A DNA stretch of 64,000 bases from Opitutus sp. (GTDB lineage: Bacteria; Verrucomicrobiota; Verrucomicrobiae; Opitutales; Opitutaceae). The notes under the pieces are model-generated. The model did not search any database. It saw nothing but the letters and a program-made list of their open reading frames with translations, and was not told where the DNA came from. Below, in pieces: positions 35,552-45,105 of the stretch. How positions within the stretch are numbered: position 1 is the stretch's first letter; every line of letters begins with the position of its first letter. The position numbers and the translations under genes are program-made. The DNA is taken from the NCBI GenBank assembly GCA_009695065.1, contig SIBR01000008.1, positions 34,925-98,924 of the forward strand. Reading direction: 5' to 3'.

Positions 35552-37018
35552 CTAAAATAGCTGCAGCACAACGGAAGGAAATAGACCCAAAATGACAAGC
35601 AGGAGCGCGCAGATCACCAGCGCGAGGGCGGCCCCCGCGGGAACGGGGATGCGGGATGCACCGGCCGCCGGGCGGGCGACAAACGCCTGCTTCAGCACGA
35701 GGAGATAATAGTAGAGCGCGACGGCGCTAAGCAGGATGGCGATTACCACCAGCCAGCCGGCGATCCCGGCCAATCCGCCGAGTTGGAGTGCCGCGGCGAA
35801 GACCGCAAATTTTCCGAAAAATCCGGCCAGGGGCGGAATGCCCGCGAGCGAGAGGATAAAGATAAACAAGCATCCGGCCAGGACGGGCGACCGGCGCCGC
35901 AGGCCGGCAAGATCGGCGAGGTTCTGGCATACTCCCGCCCGCTCGACCACGGCGATGACGCCGAACGCTCCGACGGTCGCGATTCCGTAGGTGGCGGCAT
36001 AATAGAAAAGCGGCCCCGGTCCGACGCGGCCGGCAGCCATCACCCCGAGTAAGAGGGCGCCGGCGTGGGCGATCGCCGAGTACGCCAGCAGCCGGCGGAC
36101 GTTGGTCTGGGCCAGCGCACCAATGTTTCCCAGCAGCAGCGAGAGCAGCGAAATCACGGCCAGCACCGGCAACCAGCCTGGCCGTGTATCCATGGTGTCG
36201 ACGCTTCCCGCCATCGGACCGGCGCTGTGCCAAAGCAGACGGACAAAAAAGGTGAAGCCTGCCAGCTTCGAAGCGGAGGCGATCAGCGCAGCGCTGGGCG
36301 CCGGTGCGCCCTGATAGGCGTCGGGTGCCCAGAGGTGGAAAGGCGCCGCGGCGGCTTTGAAACCGAAGGCCACGAGGATCATCACGAGCGCGACAACCAG
36401 CAACGGGCTCAGGCTGATCGACGAGAGCTGTCGGGCGATTTCGGTGAAATCGAGCGAGCCGGTCAGTCCGTAGAGCAGGCTGAATCCAAAGAGCAGAAAC
36501 GCCGCGGAAAGGCCGCCGAACAGGAAATATTTGAGCGCGGCTTCGGCGGACTCGGGGCGGGTCTTGTCGAAGCCGGCGAGCACGTAGAGGGAGAGGCTGG
36601 CGAGTTCGAGGGCGAGGAACGCGAGCAGGAGTTGCTGCGCGGCTGCCATGAGGGTGAATCCGGTCGTGGCGAGCAGCAGCACCGCGACGAATTCCGCGGG
36701 ATTGCGCAGCCGTGAAGTCCCGCCGAAAATCCCCAGGGTCAGGCCGGACAGGACCAGCACGCCGAGGCGCGTGGCGAGCGTGAGGGAATCGCGGGCCAGC
36801 ACGCCGCCAAACGCGGGTTCACCGACTCCGGTGCGCAGGGCGAGGCCGGCGGCCGCGAGCACCGCGAGGATCCCGAGGCTGGCCGCCGCGGCCGCCCGTC
36901 TCTCGAGCGAATGCCGGGCCCCGGCGATCAGGTCGAAGCCTAGGACGAGCAATACGCCGACGACAAGCGCCGCCTCCGGCAGCAGCGCCTGGAAGAGTTC
37001 GGCGTAGTTGGGCGTCAT
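35552..37018 (-). CDS. nuoN: NADH-quinone oxidoreductase subunit N
   Basis: This 488-residue antiporter-like membrane subunit has about 14 helices. The proton-channel glutamate is in FLALELASLSLYVL near residue 138 and the central lysines lie in AFGFKAAAAPFHLWAPDAYQGAP and ASASKLAGF near residues 220-250. It is one of the proton-pumping subunits of the complex I membrane arm. It is last in the 12-gene operon; its ATG overlaps the stop of the first nuoM (ATGA). It ends in TAG. Confidence 0.96.
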   Translation of the reverse strand: MTPNYAELFQALLPEAALVVGVLLVLGFDLIAGARHSLERRAAAAASLGILAVLAAAGLALRTGVGEPAFGGVLARDSLTLATRLGVLVLSGLTLGIFGGTSRLRNPAEFVAVLLLATTGFTLMAAAQQLLLAFLALELASLSLYVLAGFDKTRPESAEAALKYFLFGGLSAAFLLFGFSLLYGLTGSLDFTEIARQLSSISLSPLLVVALVMILVAFGFKAAAAPFHLWAPDAYQGAPAPSAALIASASKLAGFTFFVRLLWHSAGPMAGSVDTMDTRPGWLPVLAVISLLSLLLGNIGALAQTNVRRLLAYSAIAHAGALLLGVMAAGRVGPGPLFYYAATYGIATVGAFGVIAVVERAGVCQNLADLAGLRRRSPVLAGCLFIFILSLAGIPPLAGFFGKFAVFAAALQLGGLAGIAGWLVVIAILLSAVALYYYLLVLKQAFVARPAAGASRIPVPAGAALALVICALLLVILGLFPSVVLQLF

Positions 37019-38520
37019 GACGCACCTCCCTTCAGGGCCGCCTGCATGAGCGGCGATTCGAGCGCGGGAGCGATCCAGTTGAGCAGCACGTCTGGCTTGA
37101 GGCCGACATAAACGGTGGCGCCGACGAGCAGGATTGCCCCGATTCGTTCCGGCCAGGTGATTGGCTCATAGGGCGCGTGGGGGGCCGACGTCTGAATCGT
37201 TGAGCGGTCGGTCGTACCAAAGAACGACACTTGGATCGCGCGCAAGGTGAACGCGGCGGCAACGAGTACGCCGGCGGCGGCGAAGGTCGCCCATAATGGC
37301 GAGGTCCGCCACGTGCCGATGAGAATGGTGAGCTCCGCCGGAAATCCGCTGAAGCCCGGCATGCCCATCGAGGCAAGGCCGCCCAGCACGAACGTCAGCG
37401 CGGCAAACGGCATGAGCCGGTGCAACGGCAGACTGCGGAGATCCGCGAGCCGGCGGGTGTGGGTGCGTTCGTAGACCATCCGGCCCACGACGGCGAAAAG
37501 AAGTCCGGCAATCACGCCGTGGGAGAACATTTGCAGCACGGCCCCGCTCACCGACTGGGCATTGGCTGCGGCCAATCCAAGGAGCACGAATCCCATGTGA
37601 CTCACGCTGGAATAGCCGATGACAAATTTAAAATCCTCCTGCACGAGCGCGACCAGTCCGGCGTAGATGATTCCTGCGATCGCCAGCCACGCGATCGCCG
37701 GCTGCCAGAAGGCGAGCCCGACGGGGAACAGCGGCATGGCCACGCGGAGGCAACCGTAGGCGCCCAGTTTCATGACGATGCCGGCCAGCAGCATCGAGGC
37801 GGCGGTCGGTGCCGCGACATGGCCGGTTGGCGCCCAAGTATGAAAAGGGAACAGGCCGGCGAGGACGGCGAATCCGAAGAAAACGAGGGCGAACATGCCG
37901 AGTTGTTCGCCGCGGGAAAACTGGAGGGCGGCGTTTGCGAGATCGCTCAGCGCGAAACTATGGGCGCCACCGGTGGCGAAGGCCCAGAGCAGGCCGGCCA
38001 GCACGAGGACACTGCCCGCGAACGAATAAAGCACGAGCTTCATCGCGCCATACTCGCGATTGGTGGAGCCCCAGTTCGCGACCAGGAAATATTTCGGGAC
38101 GATCGCGATGTCGTAGAAGACGAAGAACAGGAAGGCGTCCGCGCTGAGAAACACCCCGTAGACCCCGCCGATCAGGGCCAGGTAGAGCGCGAAGAATTCA
38201 CCGGCCCGTTCCTCGATGTTCCAGGAGAAAAGTATGCCGGCGGTGGCGGCGAGGCCGGTGAGCACAATCAGCGTGAGGCTGATCCCGTCGGCGGCGAGAT
38301 GGTAGCGAATGCCCATTTCCGCAATCCACGGAACGTCAACGAGCGTTTGCAGACCGCGGCTCGGGACAAAGTCGCGGGCGGCGAGGAGGGCGGCACCCCA
38401 GGCGGCGATCGCGCTGACCAATGCGACGATCCGGGCGGCGGCGGCCGAGCGGGCGCCGGCGATCAAGGCGAGGAGCGCGCCGCCAAACGACAGATAGATG
38501 GTCCAGGGCAGCGCGTTCAT
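37015..38520 (-). CDS. nuoM: NADH-quinone oxidoreductase subunit M (copy 1)
   Basis: This 501-residue antiporter-like subunit is close to canonical NuoM: ADGISLTLIVLTGL, FPFHTWAPTGHVAAPTAASMLLAGIVMKLGAYGCLR and VIGYSSVSHMG are intact. At the position of the proton-channel glutamate (FYvFwE in relatives, Glu144 in E. coli) this copy has Asp, reading FFVFYDIAIVPKYFL. It overlaps nuoN. A second, different nuoM precedes it with a 133-base gap, the largest spacing downstream of nuoI in the operon. ATG 38518-38520 is chosen; the upstream extension has no family similarity. Confidence 0.95.
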   Translation of the reverse strand: MNALPWTIYLSFGGALLALIAGARSAAAARIVALVSAIAAWGAALLAARDFVPSRGLQTLVDVPWIAEMGIRYHLAADGISLTLIVLTGLAATAGILFSWNIEERAGEFFALYLALIGGVYGVFLSADAFLFFVFYDIAIVPKYFLVANWGSTNREYGAMKLVLYSFAGSVLVLAGLLWAFATGGAHSFALSDLANAALQFSRGEQLGMFALVFFGFAVLAGLFPFHTWAPTGHVAAPTAASMLLAGIVMKLGAYGCLRVAMPLFPVGLAFWQPAIAWLAIAGIIYAGLVALVQEDFKFVIGYSSVSHMGFVLLGLAAANAQSVSGAVLQMFSHGVIAGLLFAVVGRMVYERTHTRRLADLRSLPLHRLMPFAALTFVLGGLASMGMPGFSGFPAELTILIGTWRTSPLWATFAAAGVLVAAAFTLRAIQVSFFGTTDRSTIQTSAPHAPYEPITWPERIGAILLVGATVYVGLKPDVLLNWIAPALESPLMQAALKGGAS

Positions 38521-38653
38521 GACGGAAGGGAGGGCCACGCCAGGGGAGAAAATGCCCGGACACGAATCACGCGCTCCAGGCGTTCGCCGCCATGCGAAGC
38601 TTTTCCGTCGGCCAGTCGAAGGATCCCCATGTTGTTGTTTGCCCGGTGCGTTC

Positions 38654-40237
38654 TCATGGCAGCGTGAGGTGACCGGCCCACATCGTAACAAGCGGGTTGA
38701 TCAAATGGGCGAGCAATTGCGGCGCGATGCCGAGGGCAAACATCAGTGCGACGAGCGGAATCAAAGGCGCGAATTCGATCCCGTGGAGATCCGCGAATGC
38801 TTCGCGCGTGACGCCGGCACGGGGACCGTGAAAAACGCGCTGCCAGAACGTGAGCAGAAAGAGCGCGGTGGCGAGCAGGCCGAGGCAGGCCACGCCCGCG
38901 GCCCAGGGGGCAAGACCGAACACGCCACGAAAGATCAGGAATTCGCCGACGAAGCCGTTGAGCCCCGGCAGGCCGAGCGACGAGAACAACGCAATGCCGC
39001 AGAGCCCGGCGAAAATCGGAGCCGAAGTGCGCACGCCGCCAAAATCGTGCAAACCGGCGGGCGGGGCACTCTCGCCGCGCAAGTCGGGCTCCAGGCCGGC
39101 GCTGGTCCGCGCCCTGGACTCAAGGAGGCCCACGCAGAAAAACAACGCGGCGGCAGATAAACCGTGATTGAACATCTGGAGGATGACGCCGCTCAGCGCG
39201 GCCGTCGCCGCGTCGCTCGTGAGGCCGGCCCGGCCGGTTGCGGCGGACACCGCAAAGAGGGCGAGCAGGCAGTAGCTCAGATGGTTGATCGAGGAATAGG
39301 CGATCATCCGCTTCAGGTCGGTCTGGCGCATGGCCGCAAAGGCCCCGAGCACAACGCCGGCAAGCGCCAGCCAGAGGAGGCAGGGGGAGGCCTGATGCAG
39401 GGGACCGGGGAAAAGGGGCCAGAGGATCCGCAGGAAACCGTAGAGCCCCATCTTCGACATCACGCCGGTGAGGAACATCGAGACGCCGGTGGGCGCCTCG
39501 GCGTAGGCCGGCGGCAGCCAGGTGTGAAACGGCCAAAGGGGAACCTTGACCGCGAGGCCCAGCAGCACGCCGAGAAAGACCGCACGCGGCCACCAAACGC
39601 CGAGGTGGGCGAGCTTTTCGGCGAGCGTGCCATCGGCGGCCAGTTGGGCGAGCTGGACAAAATCGAGCGTACCGGTCGCCACGAAGAGCGCCGCAAAACT
39701 CAGCAGCATGAACGCGCTGCCGCCGATTGTGTAGACTACGAACTGATAGGCGGCGCGGCTCGCGCCGGTTCCGCCCCAGAGTTTGATGAGGAAAAACGCG
39801 GGCACGAGGCTCAGTTCCCAGAACAGGAACCAATGAAAGAAATCGAGGGCGAGAAACACGCCCAGCGCGGCGCCCTGCAGCGCGAGAAACAGCGCGCCGA
39901 AAAGCCGCGGATTGCGGTTGAGATTCCAGGACGCGAGCAGCGCGGCCGGCGTGACAAGGCCGGTGAGCAGGACCAAAACAAGGCTCATCCCGTCGAGACC
40001 GAGATGGTAGTGAACGTTAAAGGCGGTGATCCAGTCGTGCCGCTCGACCAACTGGGGCGTGGTCCGCGTGGGGTCGAACCCACTCAGCGCGACCAAGCCA
40101 AGCACGAGGGTCGACAGACTGAAGAGCAGGGTAAGAGCGCGACTCACCGCCGGCGTCGCCCCGCGCAGAAACCCCAGCAGCGCCGCCCCGGCGAGCGGAG
40201 TAAACACGAGCAGGGAAAGGAGGGGGATCGAGTTCAT
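38654..40237 (-). CDS. nuoM: NADH-quinone oxidoreductase subunit M (copy 2)
   Basis: This 527-residue protein is a second full-length NuoM-type antiporter subunit, only moderately similar to copy 1. It keeps the glutamate (FHWFLFWELSLVPAFFLIKLWGG), the central lysine in VSMFLTGVMSKMGLYGFLR, and MIAYSSINHLSYCLL. It begins 13 bases after nuoL. Two NuoM genes in tandem in one complex I operon suggest a complex with a fourth antiporter-like subunit rather than a duplicated spare. The extended NuoL supports that. Confidence 0.95.
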   Translation of the reverse strand: MNSIPLLSLLVFTPLAGAALLGFLRGATPAVSRALTLLFSLSTLVLGLVALSGFDPTRTTPQLVERHDWITAFNVHYHLGLDGMSLVLVLLTGLVTPAALLASWNLNRNPRLFGALFLALQGAALGVFLALDFFHWFLFWELSLVPAFFLIKLWGGTGASRAAYQFVVYTIGGSAFMLLSFAALFVATGTLDFVQLAQLAADGTLAEKLAHLGVWWPRAVFLGVLLGLAVKVPLWPFHTWLPPAYAEAPTGVSMFLTGVMSKMGLYGFLRILWPLFPGPLHQASPCLLWLALAGVVLGAFAAMRQTDLKRMIAYSSINHLSYCLLALFAVSAATGRAGLTSDAATAALSGVILQMFNHGLSAAALFFCVGLLESRARTSAGLEPDLRGESAPPAGLHDFGGVRTSAPIFAGLCGIALFSSLGLPGLNGFVGEFLIFRGVFGLAPWAAGVACLGLLATALFLLTFWQRVFHGPRAGVTREAFADLHGIEFAPLIPLVALMFALGIAPQLLAHLINPLVTMWAGHLTLP

Positions 40238-40250
40238 GCGCGGTGGCGCG

Positions 40251-42278
40251 TCATCGCAGACCTCCCAGCATCACAATCAGCACGAGGAGGACGAATCCGA
40301 TGGCGGCGACCCGCAGGTAGCCATGGGCTTCGCCGGTCTGAGCCCGCGAGTAGCTCTTGCCGGCCTTGCGCAGCGAATCGCTGCCGGCGTCGAATCCGCC
40401 GTTGAGCAGGTCTTCGTCTGTCTCCCGGTTCACGAGGCCGGCGAATTCGCCCAGCCGGCTGAAAAAGCGGATCGCGCCGTCGAGCACATAACGATCGAGT
40501 GCGTCGGCGAACGTTGCCGTGGCCTCGCTCAAGCGTCCCACTGTGGCGGCGTAGAGTTCATCGAAGCCGAGGCAAGCTCCGAGGGCGGCAAACAGGCGCG
40601 GCGTGGTGGCGGCGAGCGGATCGGTGGCGCTCGCCCGCGCCCGTGGTCGGCGGCCGTAGACGGCCCAACCGGCGCCGAGACCAAAGGCCACGAGGACGAT
40701 GGAAAGCATGAGCAAGCTGCCGCCTTCAAGGAGGGAGTGACCGTGAATTTCCGTTTGGCCCAGCAGCCGGGCCTGCAACCACGGCCACGCGGGCGTGCCC
40801 ACGAAGCCCAGTGCGACTGCGCAAATCGCGAGCAGGATAAGCGGCACGGTCATCACACCGGGACTTTCGTGGGCGTGGCTGGCGGACTCGCTACGAGCCG
40901 GACCGAAGAAAACCTCGGCCACGAGTCGCGTCATGTAAAAGGCGGTGAGCACCACGGCGGCGAGGCCGGCGTAAAGCGGCAGGTGCGATACGTCCCAGTT
41001 GTGGGCCGCGTGCAAAATTGCCTCCTTGCTCCAGAATCCGGAGAAGAGAAACGGTACGCCGGCCAGCGCCATCGTGCCGATGGCGAAGGTGGCGAAGGTG
41101 ATGCGCAGAGGCCCGCGGAGTCCGCCAAGCTGGCGGATGTCCTGCTCATGGTGCGCCGCATGAATCACCGCGCCGGCGCCGAGAAAGAGCAGTGCCTTGA
41201 AAAAAGCGTGCGTCAGCAAATGGAAGATGGCGGCGACCCATGAACCGACGCCCAGCGCCAGCATCATGTAGCCGAGTTGGGAGACCGTGGAAAAGGCGAG
41301 AATGCGCTTGATGTCATTTTGGGCCACGGCGAGGACGGCGCCGAGCAAGGCGGTGATCGCGCCGATGGCCGCGACGACGGTGAGGGCGTGTACGGGCGCC
41401 TGCGCGAGCAGCTGGTCGGCGGCCATCAAGGGGTAGACGCGGGCGATGAGGAATACGCCGGCGGCCACCATGGTGGCCGCGTGAATGAGGGCAGAGACCG
41501 GCGTCGGACCTTCCATTGCGTCCGGCAGCCAGACGTGCAGCGGGAACTGGCCGGATTTTCCAATTGCGCCGCAGAAGACGAGCAGGCCGATCGCCGTGGA
41601 GACGGCCAGACCGCCGACGGTTACTTGCGCCGCGAGGGCGCCGAGGGCATTGGGTTCGAGCACACCGGCGCCGCCGTCGTAGAAAAGCAGGGAGCCGGTG
41701 GAGTCGTACAACCACAGCAGGCCGAGGAGCAGGCCGAGGTCGCCGATGCGCGTGGTGATAAAGGCCTTTTTGGCGGCCGCGGCCGCCGCGGGTTTGTGAA
41801 ACCAAAAACCGATAAGCAAATACGAGGCGAGGCCGACAAGTTCCCAGCAAACGAAGAGGAGCAACAGGCTGTTGGCCACCAGCAGACCGAGCATCGCGGC
41901 GGCAAACAGGCTGAGAAAACAGAAGAAGCGCGCGAAGTTTTCGTCGGCGTGGAGATAACCGGTGCTGAAAATAAAGATCAGCAGGCCGACGAACGTAACC
42001 ATCACGCACATGAAGGCGGTGAGCGGGTCGAGCAGCCAGCCGAGCCGGAGCGGCGCAGCGCCGAGGTCAAACCAGGCGAAGTTGTGCGCGGCATGGAGCG
42101 CCGGGTTTGCGAGCGCACTGGACATCGCGGCGCAGGAAACGAGCAAGGCCGCGGCCATGGCGGCGATGGCCGCACCGGCCGCCAGCTTGCGACCGCTCCG
42201 CGGCGTGAGCGCTCCGATGGCGGCGGCGAGTAGCGGAAGGGCCGGGATAAGCCAGAGGAACTGGACAGAAAGCTTCAT
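40251..42278 (-). CDS. nuoL: NADH-quinone oxidoreductase subunit L, extended form
   Basis: This 675-residue antiporter-like subunit has the NuoL hallmarks LLLFVCWELVGLASYLLIGFW, GAIGKSGQFPLHVWLPDAMEGPTPVSALIHAATMVAAGVFL and a long amphipathic C-terminal helix plus anchor helix. The lateral-helix part is longer than usual: from DRYVLDG (near 596) to AQTGEAHGY (near 647) there are 46 residues against about 20-25 in common forms (from memory). A second LDG-like unit, DEDLLNGGFD, lies 27 residues after the first. Such a stretch could span one more antiporter subunit. Confidence 0.95.
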   Translation of the reverse strand: MKLSVQFLWLIPALPLLAAAIGALTPRSGRKLAAGAAIAAMAAALLVSCAAMSSALANPALHAAHNFAWFDLGAAPLRLGWLLDPLTAFMCVMVTFVGLLIFIFSTGYLHADENFARFFCFLSLFAAAMLGLLVANSLLLLFVCWELVGLASYLLIGFWFHKPAAAAAAKKAFITTRIGDLGLLLGLLWLYDSTGSLLFYDGGAGVLEPNALGALAAQVTVGGLAVSTAIGLLVFCGAIGKSGQFPLHVWLPDAMEGPTPVSALIHAATMVAAGVFLIARVYPLMAADQLLAQAPVHALTVVAAIGAITALLGAVLAVAQNDIKRILAFSTVSQLGYMMLALGVGSWVAAIFHLLTHAFFKALLFLGAGAVIHAAHHEQDIRQLGGLRGPLRITFATFAIGTMALAGVPFLFSGFWSKEAILHAAHNWDVSHLPLYAGLAAVVLTAFYMTRLVAEVFFGPARSESASHAHESPGVMTVPLILLAICAVALGFVGTPAWPWLQARLLGQTEIHGHSLLEGGSLLMLSIVLVAFGLGAGWAVYGRRPRARASATDPLAATTPRLFAALGACLGFDELYAATVGRLSEATATFADALDRYVLDGAIRFFSRLGEFAGLVNRETDEDLLNGGFDAGSDSLRKAGKSYSRAQTGEAHGYLRVAAIGFVLLVLIVMLGGLR

Positions 42279-42320
42279 CGTATCAGGGCTCGCAGGCGGA
42301 GTCTCGTTGGCCGGAGGTTT

Positions 42321-42638
42321 TCATCCCTTGAGTCGCGTGGCCTCCTGCAGCCGGATGTTTTTCTGATGGCGGTAAATCGCGATCACGAGCGCAAGACCGA
42401 CGGCCGCTTCCGCGGCGGCGACGGCAATCGAGAAAAGCACGAACAGCACGCCGGTGGCCGGCGCTCCCGCCGGGCCAAAACGCCAGAACGCGATGAAGTT
42501 GATGTTGGCCGCGTTCAGCATCAGCTCGATGCCGAGCAGCACGAGGATGGCATTGCTGCGCGACAGCGCGGCCACCAAGCCGACGCAGAAGAGCGCGCTC
42601 GAAAACAGGAGGCACAATTGCAGCGGATTCACGCTCAT
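42321..42638 (-). CDS. nuoK: NADH-quinone oxidoreductase subunit K
   Basis: This 105-residue three-helix subunit shows the conserved glutamates in NAILVLLGIELMLNAANINFIAF and AVAAAEAAVGLALVIAIYR. It overlaps nuoJ by four bases (ATGA). Length and motifs are normal. Confidence 0.95.
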   Translation of the reverse strand: MSVNPLQLCLLFSSALFCVGLVAALSRSNAILVLLGIELMLNAANINFIAFWRFGPAGAPATGVLFVLFSIAVAAAEAAVGLALVIAIYRHQKNIRLQEATRLKG

Positions 42639-43150
42639 CCGGCATCCTCCCGTTTCTCCGGACGGTCGACGGCCGCCAGGACGATGGCGCCGAGCAAGGC
42701 CACCGTGAGAATCAACCCGACCACCAGCACGGCCGCGGCGTGCGGGCCCATGAGTTGCGTGCCCACGTCCCGGACGGTGACCGTGGGAGCCGGTGACGCG
42801 ATGGCGATCACCCGGGTGCTGAGCACCGCGCCAAACAGCACGCCGAGCACGGCGCCCCCGGCCAGCAACGCGGCGACGGTGCGGGCGAGTGAGTCCAGCG
42901 TCACGGTCAGATCGGCCCGCGACCGGCGGGTGAGTAATACCGCAAAAAGCACCACCATCGAAACGGCTCCGACGTAGACCAGCACCTGGGCAAAGGCGAC
43001 AAACTCGGCGCCCGCCCAGAGGTAAAACGCCGCCACTCCTGCCCAACTCGCGACCAGCAGCAACGCGCTGTGAATGAGATTGCGCAGGGCCATCGCCACG
43101 GCGGCGGTGACGATGGTCACGAGGGCGATGACGAGAAAGGCGGCGATCAT
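42635..43150 (-). CDS. nuoJ: NADH-quinone oxidoreductase subunit J
   Basis: This 171-residue membrane subunit has five helices and the family motif AEFVAFAQVLVYVGAVSMVVLFAVLLTRR, whose pi-bulge helix takes part in coupling. The ATG at 43148-43150 overlaps the nuoH stop (ATGA), and the gene overlaps nuoK in turn. Confidence 0.95.
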   Translation of the reverse strand: MIAAFLVIALVTIVTAAVAMALRNLIHSALLLVASWAGVAAFYLWAGAEFVAFAQVLVYVGAVSMVVLFAVLLTRRSRADLTVTLDSLARTVAALLAGGAVLGVLFGAVLSTRVIAIASPAPTVTVRDVGTQLMGPHAAAVLVVGLILTVALLGAIVLAAVDRPEKREDAG

Positions 43151-44376
43151 GACGGGGCGTAACGGTAGGTCCGGGGACCGGTGCCCACGCTGAGGCGACG
43201 GCCCATCACGACGAACGGCCCAACGACGAGTCCGAGGCAGACAGCCCAGCGGATGAGCTGCAGCAGGCCGCTCCAGCCCGAGGTCAGCGACCAGAAGGCC
43301 GCGGTGCCGAGATTGATCAGCGCGAGCGGCACGAGGAATTTCCAGGCGAAGCGCATGAGCTGGTCGATCCGCACGCGCGGGAACGTGGCCCGCAACCAGA
43401 TGAACCCGAGGAGCAGCGCCAGCAGTTTCGCCGCGAACCAGAGATAGGAGGGAATGAAATCGAGGAACGGCAGCGGGGCGCGCCAGCCGCCGAGAAAGAG
43501 GGTGATGGCCATCCCGCTCAGCGCGATCATGCCGAAATACTCGGCCATGAAGAACAGCGCGTATTTGAAACCGCTGTATTCCGTCAGATGCCCGGCGATG
43601 AGTTCGCTTTCGGCCTCGGGCAGGTCGAAGGGCGAGCGGTTCGACTCGGCCAATGCGGCGACCATGAAGATGACGAAGCCGCAGAAACCCCACGGGGTGA
43701 ACACGTGCCAGTGGGGAATGAAGCCGAATTTCCAGCCGGCCTGCGCGTCGACGATCCCCGTGGTCGAAAGCGTGCCCGCGATCATGACGACGGGCACCCA
43801 GGAAAGGAGCAGCGGCAGTTCGTAGCTGATGAGCTGCGCGAGGGCCCGCATCGCGGCGAGCAGGGCGTATTTATTGTGACTCGCCCAACCGGCCATGAAG
43901 ACGGCGAGCTCGGTCGCGGCACCGGCCGCGAAGAAATAAAGGACCGCGGCGTCGAGCTCGAGCGGCACGAGGTGCCTGCCATAGGGAATCACCGCGAACG
44001 TGAGGATGGAAAAGGCGAGGAGCGCGACCGGGGCGAGAAAATGGAGCACGTGGTCGGCCTCACGCGGGACGATGTCTTCCTTGGTCAGCGACTTCACGCC
44101 ATCGGCAAACGGCTGGGCCAGTCCGTAGGTGCGGAGGCCGAGGAAGGGCAGGGGCGCGCGATTCGGACCCGGCCGGTTTTGAATGCGGCCGAGGATTTTT
44201 CGTTCCGCGAGCGTGAGGAAAGCGAAGAGTAGGCCAAAGACACCCAAGATCACCGCGATGGCGATGAGGCTGTTCACGAGCCAGCGCCACGGTTCGGGCA
44301 GGAACCCGGTGACCGCGTCGCGCAGGAGCAGCGGTGCGCGCTCGAGGAAGGGGTCGATAAGCGCGGCGGCACTCAT
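43147..44376 (-). CDS. nuoH: NADH-quinone oxidoreductase subunit H
   Basis: This 409-residue subunit forms the quinone chamber with NuoB and NuoD. It shows LAERKILGRIQNRPGPNR, GLAQPFADGVKSLTKED, AESNRSPFDLPEAESELIAGHLTEYSG and RATFPRVRIDQLMRFAWKFLVPLALIN, all standard. It follows nuoI (4-base overlap), the reverse of the usual H-I order. Confidence 0.96.
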   Translation of the reverse strand: MSAAALIDPFLERAPLLLRDAVTGFLPEPWRWLVNSLIAIAVILGVFGLLFAFLTLAERKILGRIQNRPGPNRAPLPFLGLRTYGLAQPFADGVKSLTKEDIVPREADHVLHFLAPVALLAFSILTFAVIPYGRHLVPLELDAAVLYFFAAGAATELAVFMAGWASHNKYALLAAMRALAQLISYELPLLLSWVPVVMIAGTLSTTGIVDAQAGWKFGFIPHWHVFTPWGFCGFVIFMVAALAESNRSPFDLPEAESELIAGHLTEYSGFKYALFFMAEYFGMIALSGMAITLFLGGWRAPLPFLDFIPSYLWFAAKLLALLLGFIWLRATFPRVRIDQLMRFAWKFLVPLALINLGTAAFWSLTSGWSGLLQLIRWAVCLGLVVGPFVVMGRRLSVGTGPRTYRYAPS

Positions 44377-45083
44377 GTGGTCGGTCCGCCTTCGCCCGGT
44401 GGGCTACGGCGCGGTTCATCCTGTGGCTTCGCCACGGGCGAAGCGGGTGCTGGGGTGGTGGCGGGTGCGGCCGCGGCTGGCGACGCGGCGGCGGTGGGTT
44501 TCGGAGCTGCGGCGGCCGCGGCTTTGGCCGCCGCAGCGGCTTTCGCCTTTTCCTCGGTGGCCTTGCGCTCGGCGGCGAGACGGCCGTCGACTTCGGCGGC
44601 CTCCGTCGGGTGGATCGAGTGGTAGTAGCTGTTGGGTTTCGCCAGTTGCTCCCGGTCGAGCAGGAGCGCGGAAAAGCGTTCGGTCGTGGCGATCTCGAAA
44701 ACCTGGTCCATCTTGATCGCGTCGAACGGACAGACTTCGACGCAGATCTGGCAGCTCATGCAGACGGAGGTGTCGATGGCGAAGATGGCCGGATAAAGCT
44801 GCTGTTTACCCGTGGCGTCGGGTTTCTTGTCCTTGCTCTTCTCGATGTAGATGCACTGCGGCGGGCACTCCTTCTCGCAGATCCGGCAGGCGACACAGCG
44901 CAGCGTGCCCATGGGATCCTCGGCGTTTTCGGTGACGAGGAAGGGGAAATTGCGGTAGTTCTCCGGGAGCTTCGGCTTCACCTCCGGATACTCGACGGTC
45001 GTATAGCGCGCCGGATCGTGGAAACTGCCCACGAAGTTCTTCGCTGTGACCGCGAGACCTTGAATTAATCCGGAGCCGAGCAT
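44373..45083 (-). CDS. nuoI: NADH-quinone oxidoreductase subunit I with an Ala/Pro-rich tail
   Basis: This 236-residue protein carries the two [4Fe-4S] motifs CVACRICEKECP and CMSCQICVEVCPFDAIKM that hold clusters N6a and N6b. The conserved domain ends near residue 160; a tail of about 75 residues follows, first charged and coiled-coil-like, then an Ala/Pro-rich stretch. The tail is not part of ordinary NuoI. The gene begins 111 bases after nuoD, where nuoE, nuoF and nuoG would often lie but are missing. Confidence 0.95.
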   Translation of the reverse strand: MLGSGLIQGLAVTAKNFVGSFHDPARYTTVEYPEVKPKLPENYRNFPFLVTENAEDPMGTLRCVACRICEKECPPQCIYIEKSKDKKPDATGKQQLYPAIFAIDTSVCMSCQICVEVCPFDAIKMDQVFEIATTERFSALLLDREQLAKPNSYYHSIHPTEAAEVDGRLAAERKATEEKAKAAAAAKAAAAAAPKPTAAASPAAAAPATTPAPASPVAKPQDEPRRSPPGEGGPTT

Positions 45084-45105
45084 GGGTGAGAAATTATTTT
45101 ATGTG

